Positions 31,820 through 39,397 of a stretch of 39,397 nt of DNA are shown here, piece after piece; positions within the stretch are counted from its first letter, which is position 1, and each line of letters begins with the position of its first letter. A program made the position numbers and the translations under genes. Below the pieces are notes generated by a model that did no database searches, was not told the origin of the DNA, and saw only the letters and a program-made list of their open reading frames with translations. The stretch is from a bacterium (GTDB taxonomy: Bacteria > Oederibacteriota > PGYV01), in assembly GCA_029565735.1 (NCBI GenBank), contig JAKQNO010000062.1, forward strand, positions 1 through 39,397, given 5' to 3'.

Positions 31820-31822
31820 GCT

Positions 31823-33190
31823 CTACAGTATGTACTTGCTTAAATCCCTGTCCTTTACCATGTCTTTCAGCTTGGCGTCAACCCATTCCTTTGTAACAAC
31901 GCGCTTTTCTTTTTTGCCGTAAGGCGCTTCAAAAAGAACGTCTTCAAGGACTTTTTCCAGTATTGTATGCAGCCTTCTTGCGCCTATGTTCTCTGTTGTT
32001 TCATTTACTTCAAAAGCAAGGGCTGCAAGAGCGGAAATCGCGCCGCTGTCAAACCCAATTGCCACATCGTCTGTTTCAAGAAGCGCCGTGTACTGTTTTA
32101 TAAGCGAATTCTGCGGTTCTTTTAAAATCCTCTCAAAATCATTCTGCGTCAGGCTGTTAAGCTCCACCCTTATCGGAAACCTTCCCTGAAGCTCCGGTAT
32201 CAGATCCGACGGTTTGGAAACATGAAAAGCGCCGGCCGCTATAAAAAGAACGTGGTCTGTTTTCACGGTCCCGTATTTTGTCATTACAGTGGTGCCTTCA
32301 ACTATGGGCAGTATATCGCGCTGCACGCCTTCGCGCGACACATCCGCGCCGCTTACCTTTCCGCTGCCGGCAATTTTGTCAAGTTCGTCAATAAACACAA
32401 TGCCGTTGCCCTGCACAAGGTCCAGCGCCTCTTTTGTCACTTTATCCATATCCACAAGTTTCGCGGTCTCTTCTTCAAGTATCATCGCCCTTGCTTCGCG
32501 GACCGCCATTTTTTTCTTTTTCATCTTGGCGCCGGAAAGGTTGTCCATCATATCCTGAAGCCCCATTCCTATATCTTCCATGGACTGCCCGGACATTATT
32601 TCAAACATGGGCGGCTGTTTGGGCCTTACGCTGATTTCCACAAATTTTTCTTCCATCTCGCCGCGCCTTAACTGCTGCCTGAACTTTTCCCTTGTTTCCT
32701 TAAACCTTTCGCCTTCCTGTTTCTGCTGTTCTATCTCTTCTTCGGTCAGCATTGTTTTTTTCTGCTGCCTTACAGGCGGCACAAGCAGGTCAAGAATCCT
32801 GTCTTCAACAAGGCTTTCCGCTTTTGCCCTTACCATTGCCATATGGTCGTCGCGCACCATGTTGACGCCCGACTGCATTAAATCCTTTACAATTGATTCC
32901 ACATCGCGCCCCACATAACCCACTTCGGTAAACTTTGATGCTTCAACTTTTATAAACGGCGCTTTTACAAGTTTTGCAAGCCTGCGCGCGATTTCGGTCT
33001 TGCCTACGCCGGTCGGGCCTATCATAAGGATATTTTTAGGAGTCACTTCTTCTCTCATATCCTCGGATAGTTTCTGGCGCCTTATCCTGTTGCGCAGCGC
33101 GACTGCCACGGCTTTTTTCGCGTTATCCTGCCCTATTATATATTTATCAAGCTGTTCAACAATCTCTTTTGGTGTAAACTCTTTTACCAT
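31823..33190 (-). CDS. hslU: ATP-dependent protease ATPase subunit HslU (ClpY)
   Basis: A 455-residue AAA+ unfoldase that feeds substrates to the HslV peptidase. Walker A is GPTGVGKTE at 58-66, Walker B GIVFIDELDKIA, and the acidic/basic intermediate I domain fills about 110-240. The C-terminus ends SKYIL, the tail that inserts into HslV to activate it. The hslV gene lies 9 bases upstream in the same direction, so both subunits come from one mRNA. Confidence 0.97.
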   Translation of the reverse strand: MVKEFTPKEIVEQLDKYIIGQDNAKKAVAVALRNRIRRQKLSEDMREEVTPKNILMIGPTGVGKTEIARRLAKLVKAPFIKVEASKFTEVGYVGRDVESIVKDLMQSGVNMVRDDHMAMVRAKAESLVEDRILDLLVPPVRQQKKTMLTEEEIEQQKQEGERFKETREKFRQQLRRGEMEEKFVEISVRPKQPPMFEIMSGQSMEDIGMGLQDMMDNLSGAKMKKKKMAVREARAMILEEETAKLVDMDKVTKEALDLVQGNGIVFIDELDKIAGSGKVSGADVSREGVQRDILPIVEGTTVMTKYGTVKTDHVLFIAAGAFHVSKPSDLIPELQGRFPIRVELNSLTQNDFERILKEPQNSLIKQYTALLETDDVAIGFDSGAISALAALAFEVNETTENIGARRLHTILEKVLEDVLFEAPYGKKEKRVVTKEWVDAKLKDMVKDRDLSKYIL

Positions 33191-33199
33191 TATTATCCC

Positions 33200-33730
33200 C
33201 TATAATTCTTCTATTGTAATATTGTTGTTTGTATAGATACAGATTTCAGACGCAATCTTCATTGATTCCGCCACAATTTCATGGGCGGATTTATCCGTAA
33301 ACCTGCTCATCGCGCGCGCGGCTGCAAGCGCGTATGAACCGCCGGAGCCAATCGCTGTTATTCCGTCTTCCGGCTCTATGACTTCGCCGTTTCCGGAAAC
33401 CACGTAAGTTTTTTCGTTGTCCGCGACGATTAAAAGCGCGTCAAGCTGCCTTAGCATCTTGTCAGTGCGCCAGTCCTTGGCAAGTTCCACGGCAGCCCTT
33501 TGCAGAAGCCAGCTGTGTTCCTTTAACTTGGCTTCAAACCTGTCAAAAAGGGTAAAAGCATCGGCCACCGACCCGGCAAAACCGGCAATTATCCTGTTCT
33601 TGCCCTCAATGGTGCGGACTTTTTTCGCGGTTTGTTTCATAACCGTATTTCCCATTGTAACCTGGCCGTCGCCGCCAATTACGGTCTTTCCGTTTTTCCT
33701 GACACAAAGTATAGTTGTCGCGTGAAACAT
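33200..33730 (-). CDS. hslV: ATP-dependent protease peptidase subunit HslV (ClpQ)
   Basis: A 176-residue proteasome-beta-like peptidase. The N-terminus [12 protein letters not shown] places the nucleophile threonine of the TTI motif at residue 5, exposed after processing, followed by GGDGQVTMG. The frame also offers an ATG 12 bases upstream at 33742, but GGAGG lies inside that extension, 5 bases before the ATG at 33730, so the short form is right. It forms a double hexamer capped by HslU. Its promoter is at 33768-33797. Confidence 0.96.
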   Translation of the reverse strand: MFHATTILCVRKNGKTVIGGDGQVTMGNTVMKQTAKKVRTIEGKNRIIAGFAGSVADAFTLFDRFEAKLKEHSWLLQRAAVELAKDWRTDKMLRQLDALLIVADNEKTYVVSGNGEVIEPEDGITAIGSGGSYALAAARAMSRFTDKSAHEIVAESMKIASEICIYTNNNITIEEL

Positions 33731-33767
33731 ATTTTCCTCCATAATATAAAGAAAAATGTGGAATCTT

Positions 33768-33797
33768 AGTATATCATAATGAAGGCTGAAATTTCAA
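33768..33797 (-). promoter_or_regulatory. Promoter for hslVU
   Basis: Minus strand TTGAAA (33792-33797), 18-bp spacer, TATACT (33768-33773). It may be a housekeeping promoter; no heat-shock (sigma-32) or CIRCE site is evident. Confidence 0.5.
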
Positions 33798-33876
33798 TGG
33801 CTTAAAAATACCGCGCAGCCCTTTTCCTTATGATATACGGCAGATATTAAAGTTTTACACCGCAAAACTTTTTCAA

Positions 33877-33905
33877 TTGACTAATACGCTTTAAATTGTT
33901 ATTAT
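33877..33905 (+). promoter_or_regulatory. Promoter for the 6S-like RNA
   Basis: TTGACT (33877-33882), 17-bp spacer, TATTAT (33900-33905). Transcription would start near 33912, giving about 70 bases before the closing stem of the RNA core, so trimming or a nearer start is possible. Confidence 0.55.
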
Positions 33906-33981
33906 AACAGACACGACAAATGTTGCTTTTTGAGACAGTACAGACAAGGTAAATATACCCTGCTGCGTTCGTGTAGAAGTC

Positions 33982-34131
33982 ATTAATTTTGGTCCAACGC
34001 CTTTAAACTAGGGAGCCTTTTATGTGTGCGGAGTGCACGCCCCGCAAGGGGAAGCCAAAAGTACGCATGCCGGCACCCACCTGTTGACAGGGCCCAAAAT
34101 CCGGCTTCTCACGGCGATTGGCGGGGTTAAT
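33982..34131 (+). ncRNA. ssrS: Probable 6S RNA (core region)
   Basis: This gap holds no good gene but a structured RNA. ATTAA (33982-33986) pairs with TTAAT (34127-34131), and CCAACGCC (33994-34001) pairs with GGCGATTGG (34113-34121) around one bulged base, forming a closing stem. Inside are CCCC-GCAA-GGGG (34040-34051) followed by GAAGCCAAAA, and a CCTG-TTGA-CAGG hairpin after GGCACCCA. The order GTGCACGCCCCG, GGGGAAGCC, AAAA, CACCCACCTG resembles the 3' half of 6S RNA (E. coli has GAGAAGCCUUAAAA and later UUCACCUUGAACCAAGG). 6S RNA mimics an open promoter and traps sigma-70 RNA polymerase. Exact ends are not visible. Confidence 0.7.
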
Positions 34132-34134
34132 TTT

Positions 34135-34319
34135 GTGCGGCGGAGAGAAAAGAAAATGCTTATTAAATATATTAAAAAATCCGAAAACATAGGTAATGAA
34201 CCATTACCGATTATCGGTGTTGCCCTTCCCTTTTTACATACAAAAAGGACACGGGCTGTTTAATATATTAAGTCACGCAATCTTTCTCTTCATAAATACT
34301 TCTTTTTTCTCCTCCGCGC
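34135..34319 (+). repeat. Long-range imperfect inverted repeat in the rny leader region
   Basis: The purine-rich 34135-34154 and pyrimidine-rich 34300-34319 are complementary at 17 of 20 positions, enclosing 145 bases. Inside are two smaller dyads, ACCGA-TTA-TCGGT (about 34206) and CCTTTTT-ACATAC-AAAAAGG (about 34230). A 35-codon ATG frame at 34156 is not convincing. The segment may be a leader structure of rny or a 3' part of the 6S transcript. Confidence 0.5.
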
Positions 34320-34388
34320 AAAACGGAATCCTTTAATTATTGGGGATTAAAACAAACATTTGACATTAATGGAGGAGGTTTAAAAGAA

Positions 34389-35942
34389 ATGGAGTATTTA
34401 ATTGTGGCAATACTCGCCCTTATCGTGGGCGTGGCAGCAGGCTTTTTCGGGCGTAAAATTTTTGCGGAAGGCCAGATTACAAGCGCAAAGAAATACGCCG
34501 CCCAGATAATTGAAGGGGCGCAGAAAGAAGCCGGTTCAATCAAAAAAGAAGCCGAGCTTGAATCCAAGGACACCATTTTAAAGGCCCAGGCCGACTTTGA
34601 CGCAAAGACACGCGAAACCAAGGCGGAAATCGCCAACGTTGAAAAAAAGGTGCGCCAGAGGGAAGAAAATCTTGACAAAAAGATGGAAATAATCGACAAG
34701 AAAGAAAAGGACCTTTCCACCAAAGAAAAATCCCTAAACGACCTTGAAAAAAAGTTATCCACCCGCGACCAGGAACTTGACACCGTAATAGCAGACCAGC
34801 GCAAGAAGCTGGAAAACATTTCCGGGCTGTCCGCGGAATCCGCCAAACAGGAACTTATCCGTTCCATGATGGACGCGGCAAAACAGGAATCGCTTTTAAT
34901 GTTAAAACGCCTTGAAGAAGAGACAAAAGAAACAGCGGAAAAGAAAGCCCGCGACATTGTTTCAATAGCAGTGCAGCGCATAGCCGCCGACCACACTTCC
35001 GAAATCAGCGTGTCGGTTGTACCGCTTCCAAGCGACGATATGAAAGGCAGGATTATCGGCCGCGAAGGAAGAAATATCAAGACACTTGAAACAGCCACAG
35101 GCGTTGACTTTATCATTGACGACACGCCGGAAGCCGTTACAATTTCCGCGTTTGACCCTGTAAGGAGAGAAATAGCCAAACTTGCCCTGCAGAAACTTAT
35201 TCAGGACGGCAGGATACACCCCGGAAGAATTGAAGAAGTTGTTGAAAAAACAAAACTTGAAATGGACCAGAGGCTTAAGGAAATCGGCGAACAGGCGGCC
35301 ATGGATGTCGGCATACCCAACATTCATCCGGAAATCATCAAACTGCTTGGCAAGCTCCATTACAGGACAAGCTACGGCCAGAACGTGTTAAAGCACTCCG
35401 TAGAGATGGCATACATCACATCCATTCTTGCTTCTGAACTTGGAATTGACCCCACCCTTTCAAGGCGTGCCGCGCTGCTTCACGATATCGGCAAGGCGAT
35501 TGACCATGAAATTCAGGGCAGCCACGTGGCGCTTGGCGTTGAAGCCGCAAAAAAATACGGCGAATCAGAAGCCGTGCTTCACGCGATAGAAGCGCACCAC
35601 AATGATGTTGAACCCAAAACAATTGAAGCCGTGCTTGTGCAGGCCGCGGACGGCATATCAGCCGCAAGGCCGGGCGCAAGGCGCGAAACCCTGGAAAATT
35701 ACGTAAAACGCCTTGAGAACCTTGAAAAAATAGCTTCTGCTTTTGAAGGCGTCCAGAAAACATACGCTATACAGGCAGGGCGCGAAATAAGGATTATGGT
35801 TGAATCCGATAAGATAGATGATAATAAATCGTTTATGCTTTCCAAGGATATCGCCAAGAAGATAGAAGAAGAACTTGAATATCCGGGCCAGATAAAGGTA
35901 ACCGTAATACGCGAAGTCCGCGCGGTGGAATACGCAAAGTAA
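34389..35942 (+). CDS. rny: Ribonuclease Y
   Basis: A 517-residue endoribonuclease that initiates mRNA decay at the membrane. The first 20 residues (MEYLIVAILALIVGVAAGFF) are the membrane anchor. A long charged coiled coil covers about 30-200, followed by a KH RNA-binding domain (GRIIGREGRNIKTLE near 222) and an HD domain with LLHDIGKAIDHE near 362-373. Length and order are those of B. subtilis RNase Y (about 520). AGGAGG lies about 10 bases before the ATG. The ymdB gene follows, a conserved pairing. Confidence 0.97.
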   Translation: MEYLIVAILALIVGVAAGFFGRKIFAEGQITSAKKYAAQIIEGAQKEAGSIKKEAELESKDTILKAQADFDAKTRETKAEIANVEKKVRQREENLDKKMEIIDKKEKDLSTKEKSLNDLEKKLSTRDQELDTVIADQRKKLENISGLSAESAKQELIRSMMDAAKQESLLMLKRLEEETKETAEKKARDIVSIAVQRIAADHTSEISVSVVPLPSDDMKGRIIGREGRNIKTLETATGVDFIIDDTPEAVTISAFDPVRREIAKLALQKLIQDGRIHPGRIEEVVEKTKLEMDQRLKEIGEQAAMDVGIPNIHPEIIKLLGKLHYRTSYGQNVLKHSVEMAYITSILASELGIDPTLSRRAALLHDIGKAIDHEIQGSHVALGVEAAKKYGESEAVLHAIEAHHNDVEPKTIEAVLVQAADGISAARPGARRETLENYVKRLENLEKIASAFEGVQKTYAIQAGREIRIMVESDKIDDNKSFMLSKDIAKKIEEELEYPGQIKVTVIREVRAVEYAK

Positions 35943-35951
35943 ATAACAAGC

Positions 35952-35983
35952 ATACCGCCGCCGCTTAAACGCGGCGGCGGTAT
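35952..35983. other. Strong hairpin between rny and ymdB
   Basis: ATACCGCCGCCGC (35952-35964), loop TTAAAC, GCGGCGGCGGTAT (35971-35983): a perfect 13-bp, very G+C-rich stem. The next bases are ATTAAAAG, not a T-run, so it is more likely an RNA-stability or processing element, or a partial attenuator, than a full terminator. Confidence 0.7.
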
Positions 35984-36005
35984 ATTAAAAGCAAGAGGTA
36001 TTTAA

Positions 36006-36797
36006 ATGGTAAACGTCCTGTTTATAGGCGACATTAACGGCAGGCCCGGAAGGGACGCCGTTGAACAGTTTCTTCCCTCCCTTATAAAAGAAAAGCAAAT
36101 CGATTTTGTCATTGCCAACGGCGAAAATTCCGCCGCGGGCTTCGGCATAACCCCTGATGTATTTAAAAAACTTATCGCGATGGGAATTGACGTCATAACC
36201 ACCGGAAACCACATCTGGGACAAAAGGGACATCATACCTTTAATGGATATGGAACCCGCATTATTAAGGCCTTATAACCTGCCGCCCGGAAATCCCGGAA
36301 CCGGCTGCGGAGTTTTTGAATGCAAAAGGAATGATAAAAAAGTAAAAATAGGCGTTATATCAATGATTGGCCGCGTATTTATGCAGCCTACGGACTGCCC
36401 TTTCAGGGCCGCGGAAGCCGCGCTTAGCGAAATAAAAAAAGAAACCCGCATTGCCATAATAGATATTCACGCCGAAGCGACATCAGAAAAACAGGCGCTT
36501 GCCTTCTTTCTGGACGGCAGGGCTTCAGCCGTGCTTGGAACGCATACTCATGTCCAGACAGCCGATGAAAGGATACTTGCCTATGGCACAGGTTTTATAA
36601 CCGATGCCGGCATGACAGGTTCCATGGATTCCGTTATCGGCGTAAAAAAAGAAATCATAATTGAAAAATTTTTAACCGGCATGCCTGCCAGGTTTGAAAT
36701 AGCCGAAACAGACGTGCATTTTAACGGAGTCTTCCTGTCAATAGACGAAACAAACGGCAAAACCACGCTTATAGAAAGGATAGACCTAAAAAAATGA
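36006..36797 (+). CDS. ymdB: YmdB-family metallophosphoesterase
   Basis: A 263-residue calcineurin-like phosphodiesterase (TIGR00282 family). Metal ligands are visible in FIGDINGRPGRD at the start, ANGENSAAGFG, TTGNHIWDKRD near 66, IDIHAEATSEK and GTHTHVQTADE. B. subtilis YmdB hydrolyses 2',3'- and 3',5'-cyclic AMP and affects biofilm and motility decisions, and it lies next to rny there as here. The ATG at 36006 has AGAGG upstream. Its stop overlaps the next gene by 4 bases. Confidence 0.95.
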   Translation: MVNVLFIGDINGRPGRDAVEQFLPSLIKEKQIDFVIANGENSAAGFGITPDVFKKLIAMGIDVITTGNHIWDKRDIIPLMDMEPALLRPYNLPPGNPGTGCGVFECKRNDKKVKIGVISMIGRVFMQPTDCPFRAAEAALSEIKKETRIAIIDIHAEATSEKQALAFFLDGRASAVLGTHTHVQTADERILAYGTGFITDAGMTGSMDSVIGVKKEIIIEKFLTGMPARFEIAETDVHFNGVFLSIDETNGKTTLIERIDLKK

Positions 36798-39100
36798 ACG
36801 CGGCTGCAGGTTTGATTATTCCGGCTCTGCTTTTTTTATCCTCTTTCTTCCTTTACCTTAAGACCCTCTGCCCCGGCGTTTACTTTGGCGACAGCGGCGA
36901 GCTTATCGCAATGGCCCACACGCTTGGCATTCCCCATCCCACAGGTTTCCCGTTATATATATTAATTTCAAAGATATTCCTTTTAATGCCAATCGCGAAC
37001 CCCGCGTTTAAAATGAACCTTATGTCCGCTTTCTTCGCGGCATCATCAGCTGCCCTTATATACGGATGCACCCTTCTTGTTTTAAAGGACAAAGGCGACA
37101 AATATACAAAATACGCCTGTGCAATTTTCAGCGGAGTGCTTTTTATGTTCTCGTACACATTATGGTCGCAGTCAGGCATAGCAAGGATTTACTCCTTAAA
37201 CGCCTTTTTCTGCCTTGCTGCATTGGCGTCTTATTTAAAATATACGCAGGATAACAGCCCTGCCAAATACCTTTGGCTTCTTGCCTTTCTTACCGGCCTT
37301 GGTTTTGGGCTGCACCTTTCCTTTATTATATTTTCCGCCCTGCTGTGGCTTTTTATCGCTTTAAGGGATAAAAAAGAAATTATAAAAAAACTGCCGGCTT
37401 TAATTTTTTTCCTGTCCGCCGGATTGTCCGTTTATCTTTACATCTTCGTGCGCGGCCTTTCAGACACTGTTTTAAGCTGGAAGACATTTACCCGCATTAC
37501 AGATTTTTTCGGTTATTTTACACAGAAAGACTACAGCGCTAAGATGTTCACCCGCGACCTTCTTGGATACATTACCTATCTGGGCTACGCGGGAAAAACC
37601 CTTATCAGGGAATTTTCAATCCCAGGCCTTGTTATCCTTACAGCGGGGGTTGTGTCTGCGGCAATATCGCGCTTTAAACATTTTTGGCTTTTAATTTTTA
37701 TCTTCTTTTCCAATATTCTGCTCCTTGCTTTTTACGGGTCATTCCATGATTTGCAGCTTGCTTTCAGGTATTTTATCCCCTCGTATGCCGCGGCGCTTAT
37801 TATCGGGTCATACGGCATTTATGAACTTGCGCAGAAACCAAAACTTTCAAAGGTTAAATTTTTTATAATTCCGGCAGCCCTTCTGCTTATTCTGCCTTTT
37901 ATGCTTGTTAAAAATTACCATGAAAATGACCGTTCATCAAACTTTTTGGCCGTTAATTATTCGCGCGACCTGCTGACAGGCATGCCTGAAAAAGCAAACC
38001 TGTTTTCCAACGGCGATAACCAGATATTCCCCATTACTTACGAAAAATTTGTCTTAAACAGATATAAAGGCATAACCATATTTGACAGCGTAAACACCAT
38101 TTTCAGGGATATTGACAATTTAAGGGTTAAAACCGGTTCAAACAAAGTCGTGACAAACATACTTACGGCCTTTGAACAAAAAATGACAGATATATATTCA
38201 ACCACAAAACTTGGCGCGCCCGTGCTTTATGAAAGTTTAAACGGCCTGTCTTACAGGATAACTCCTGATTTTTCCTATTCAAGCAACATCCCGTGGAAAA
38301 TGATGCCTTTAAAAAACATCCTTTACGACATCACCGTGTACCAGGAATTTGAGGGACGTGAAGTGGCCGGCATTTACTGGTACAGGCTGGCGGAAAAATA
38401 TCTGTCCGAAAATAACGAGGAGCTTTTCAATTATACCGCGGGCAGGGCCCTGGATATAGCATATGACGCGGTTCCTGTTATAGGGAACCTGGCTATAATC
38501 ATAACAACACCTCCGCTTACCAACTTTCCGCTTGCGGAAACGCTTGTAAAAAAAGCCCTTAAGCTGCAGCCTTATAATACGGAATTAATGTCAAACCTTG
38601 GAAGCATTTACGGCAATCAGGGCAAGTACAGGGAAGCCGCGGAAATGTTTGAGCAGGTCATTAAACGCGACCCGAATAACCTTAACGCAGTAATGTATTT
38701 GAATAAAGCAAAAGAACAGATGATGCAGTCTTCCATGAAACAAGCCATGGAAAGCGCGCGCGACGCGTTTTTCAACGACGGGATGAAAATGATTAAGGAT
38801 AATAAATATAAAGAAGCCCTTCCGTATTTTGAAAACGACCTTGAAAAAAATCCGTCTTTGGCGCGTTCCAACTTCCACATAGGGCTTATATATTCCATTA
38901 CCGGAGAGTACAATAAGGCCATACCGCAGTTTGAACAGGCGCTTAAAAAAGAACCTGAAAACTATAACACATTAAACAACCTTGCGCTTACCTATGTAAG
39001 GCTGTCTCAAACGGCAAAAGCAAAAGAGTATTTTAATAAATCCCTTAAGATAAAACCCGACCAGGAAAGGGTAATTAAAATGCTGCAGGATTTGAAATAG
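36794..39100 (+). CDS. DUF2723 multi-pass membrane protein with C-terminal TPR repeats
   Basis: A 768-residue protein. The N-terminal half has about ten hydrophobic segments and the DUF2723 signature LCPGVYFGDSGELIAMAHTLG near 26-46, with the acidic loop of PMT/GT-C type sugar transferases; HPTGFPLYIL follows. A soluble middle region (about 395-560) lacks a known motif. The C-terminal 210 residues carry at least three TPR units (NLGSIYGNQGKYREAAEMFE, FHIGLIYSITGEYNKAIPQF, TLNNLALTYVRLSQTAKAKE). It is probably a lipid-linked glycosyltransferase with a protein-binding tail; the donor and target are unknown. It overlaps ymdB by ATGA. Confidence 0.83.
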   Translation: MNAAAGLIIPALLFLSSFFLYLKTLCPGVYFGDSGELIAMAHTLGIPHPTGFPLYILISKIFLLMPIANPAFKMNLMSAFFAASSAALIYGCTLLVLKDKGDKYTKYACAIFSGVLFMFSYTLWSQSGIARIYSLNAFFCLAALASYLKYTQDNSPAKYLWLLAFLTGLGFGLHLSFIIFSALLWLFIALRDKKEIIKKLPALIFFLSAGLSVYLYIFVRGLSDTVLSWKTFTRITDFFGYFTQKDYSAKMFTRDLLGYITYLGYAGKTLIREFSIPGLVILTAGVVSAAISRFKHFWLLIFIFFSNILLLAFYGSFHDLQLAFRYFIPSYAAALIIGSYGIYELAQKPKLSKVKFFIIPAALLLILPFMLVKNYHENDRSSNFLAVNYSRDLLTGMPEKANLFSNGDNQIFPITYEKFVLNRYKGITIFDSVNTIFRDIDNLRVKTGSNKVVTNILTAFEQKMTDIYSTTKLGAPVLYESLNGLSYRITPDFSYSSNIPWKMMPLKNILYDITVYQEFEGREVAGIYWYRLAEKYLSENNEELFNYTAGRALDIAYDAVPVIGNLAIIITTPPLTNFPLAETLVKKALKLQPYNTELMSNLGSIYGNQGKYREAAEMFEQVIKRDPNNLNAVMYLNKAKEQMMQSSMKQAMESARDAFFNDGMKMIKDNKYKEALPYFENDLEKNPSLARSNFHIGLIYSITGEYNKAIPQFEQALKKEPENYNTLNNLALTYVRLSQTAKAKEYFNKSLKIKPDQERVIKMLQDLK

Positions 39101-39169
39101 TAAAAAACAACTTACATCTTATTTAACTCTTTTGATTTTTAATGTAGAGATAATATGAAAGATAATTAA

Positions 39170-39397
39170 GGCACCGCCTTGATATAATATCCATCAGGGC
39201 GTGCTTTCGCACCCCTACATATTAGTATCAAGGGGAGGTGCCCTATGTATTATCTCGGAATTGATTGTCACAAGTATTTTTCTTATGTTACTGCTTTGGA
39301 CGAGACCGGTCAAGTGAAATTCAAAGGTAAGATGGGCAACAGAAAAGATGATTTCGAGAGACTTTTAAATGGTCTTGGAGAGCGTTGTAAAGCCACA
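39170..39397 (+). mobile_element. IS110-family element, left part
   Basis: The segment contains the leader and start of an IS110-type transposase and runs off the right edge. The leader folds into a long hairpin: GGCACC (39170-39175) with GGTGCC (39237-39242), CCTTGATA with TATCAAGG, AATAT with ATATT, and an inner GTGC-TTTC-GCAC. The true left end lies somewhere between 39101 and 39170 and cannot be placed, because IS110 elements lack clear terminal repeats. Confidence 0.7.
39245..39397 (+). CDS. IS110-family transposase, N-terminal fragment
   Basis: Fifty-one codons remain, starting MYYLGIDCHKYFSYVTALDE. GIDCHK with its catalytic aspartate is the N-terminal DEDD motif of IS110 recombinases, which in the IS110 group are guided by a bridge RNA encoded in a non-coding end of the element. 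GGGGAGG lies just upstream of the ATG and is part of the large leader hairpin, so translation may be blocked when the leader is folded. The rest of the gene is outside the window. Confidence 0.88.
   Translation, partial: MYYLGIDCHKYFSYVTALDETGQVKFKGKMGNRKDDFERLLNGLGERCKAT

Noticed and set aside
34024-34263. 79-aa plus-strand frame between hslV and rny
   Set aside because: It overlaps the 6S-like RNA core; the start codon lies in a predicted stem and the product has no recognisable feature.
34156-34263. 35-codon frame with a GGAG-like site before rny
   Set aside because: The ribosome site is about 11 bases away and the frame sits inside a structured region; not enough evidence to call a leader peptide.
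34337-35179. 280-aa minus-strand frame opposite rny
   Set aside because: Its serine/phenylalanine-rich text is the shadow of the lysine/glutamate-rich RNase Y coiled coil.

Overview
The window is a chromosome segment from an uncultured bacterium of moderate G+C content. It has dense, mostly minus-strand gene runs, Shine-Dalgarno (SD) sites of the AGGAGG type and recognisable sigma-70-like promoters. Its gene set (RNase Y with YmdB, RNase HIII, HslUV, a MoxR/Bat operon, a DUF2723-TPR protein) does not match any model phylum. A little-cultured lineage of the FCB, Elusimicrobia or Goldbacteria kind is plausible, but this is a low-confidence inference. Fragments of two insertion sequences lie at the ends: IS3 family on the left and IS110 family on the right.

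Layout. 1-284: an IS3-family end inserted in the signal-peptide region of a small exported protein whose promoter survives. 285-1590: an extended SDR, a 56-aa four-cysteine protein and an Nfu-type Fe-S scaffold. 1720-4169: a secreted M48 metalloprotease / pretoxin / toxin-tip polypeptide with an overlapping candidate immunity gene. 4424-7623: GT2 glycosyltransferase, TauE-like permease, RNase HIII and a membrane zinc-ribbon protein. 7673-11616: moxR-DUF58-batA-batB operon. 11821-13600: P-loop/dCMP deaminase fusion with an L,D-transpeptidase. 13858-16688: PAQR/hemolysin III, MTH1187-like protein, radical SAM protein and DUF89 phosphatase. 16944-18449: serS and a small membrane protein. 18533-20849: nitroreductase, RHH/PIN toxin-antitoxin pair, DUF6448-like exported protein and a small zinc-ribbon protein. 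20975-21295: two tRNA-Ser genes. 21358-25616: GDYXXLXY/DUF2157 pair, mazG and cstA. 25654-31752: argB-argD-argF-argG-argH followed by a DUF457-like membrane protein. 31823-33730: hslVU. 33877-34131: a probable 6S RNA. 34389-39100: rny-ymdB and a DUF2723-TPR protein. 39170-39397: start of an IS110 transposase behind a large hairpin.

The arg block takes acetylglutamate to arginine, except for the argC and argJ/argE steps, which are not in this window. The Bat block is a standard cell-envelope/stress module. The rny-ymdB pair links RNA decay with cyclic-nucleotide phosphodiesterase activity.

The least explained signals are three. First, a degenerate 8-bp tandem repeat (consensus near RAYCYTCY) occurs at four intergenic loci and in three of them sits at the stop codon of the neighbouring gene. 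Second, a 59-bp dispersed repeat occurs next to two of those loci. Third, the toxin/immunity module shows a sharp drop in G+C at the toxin tip.
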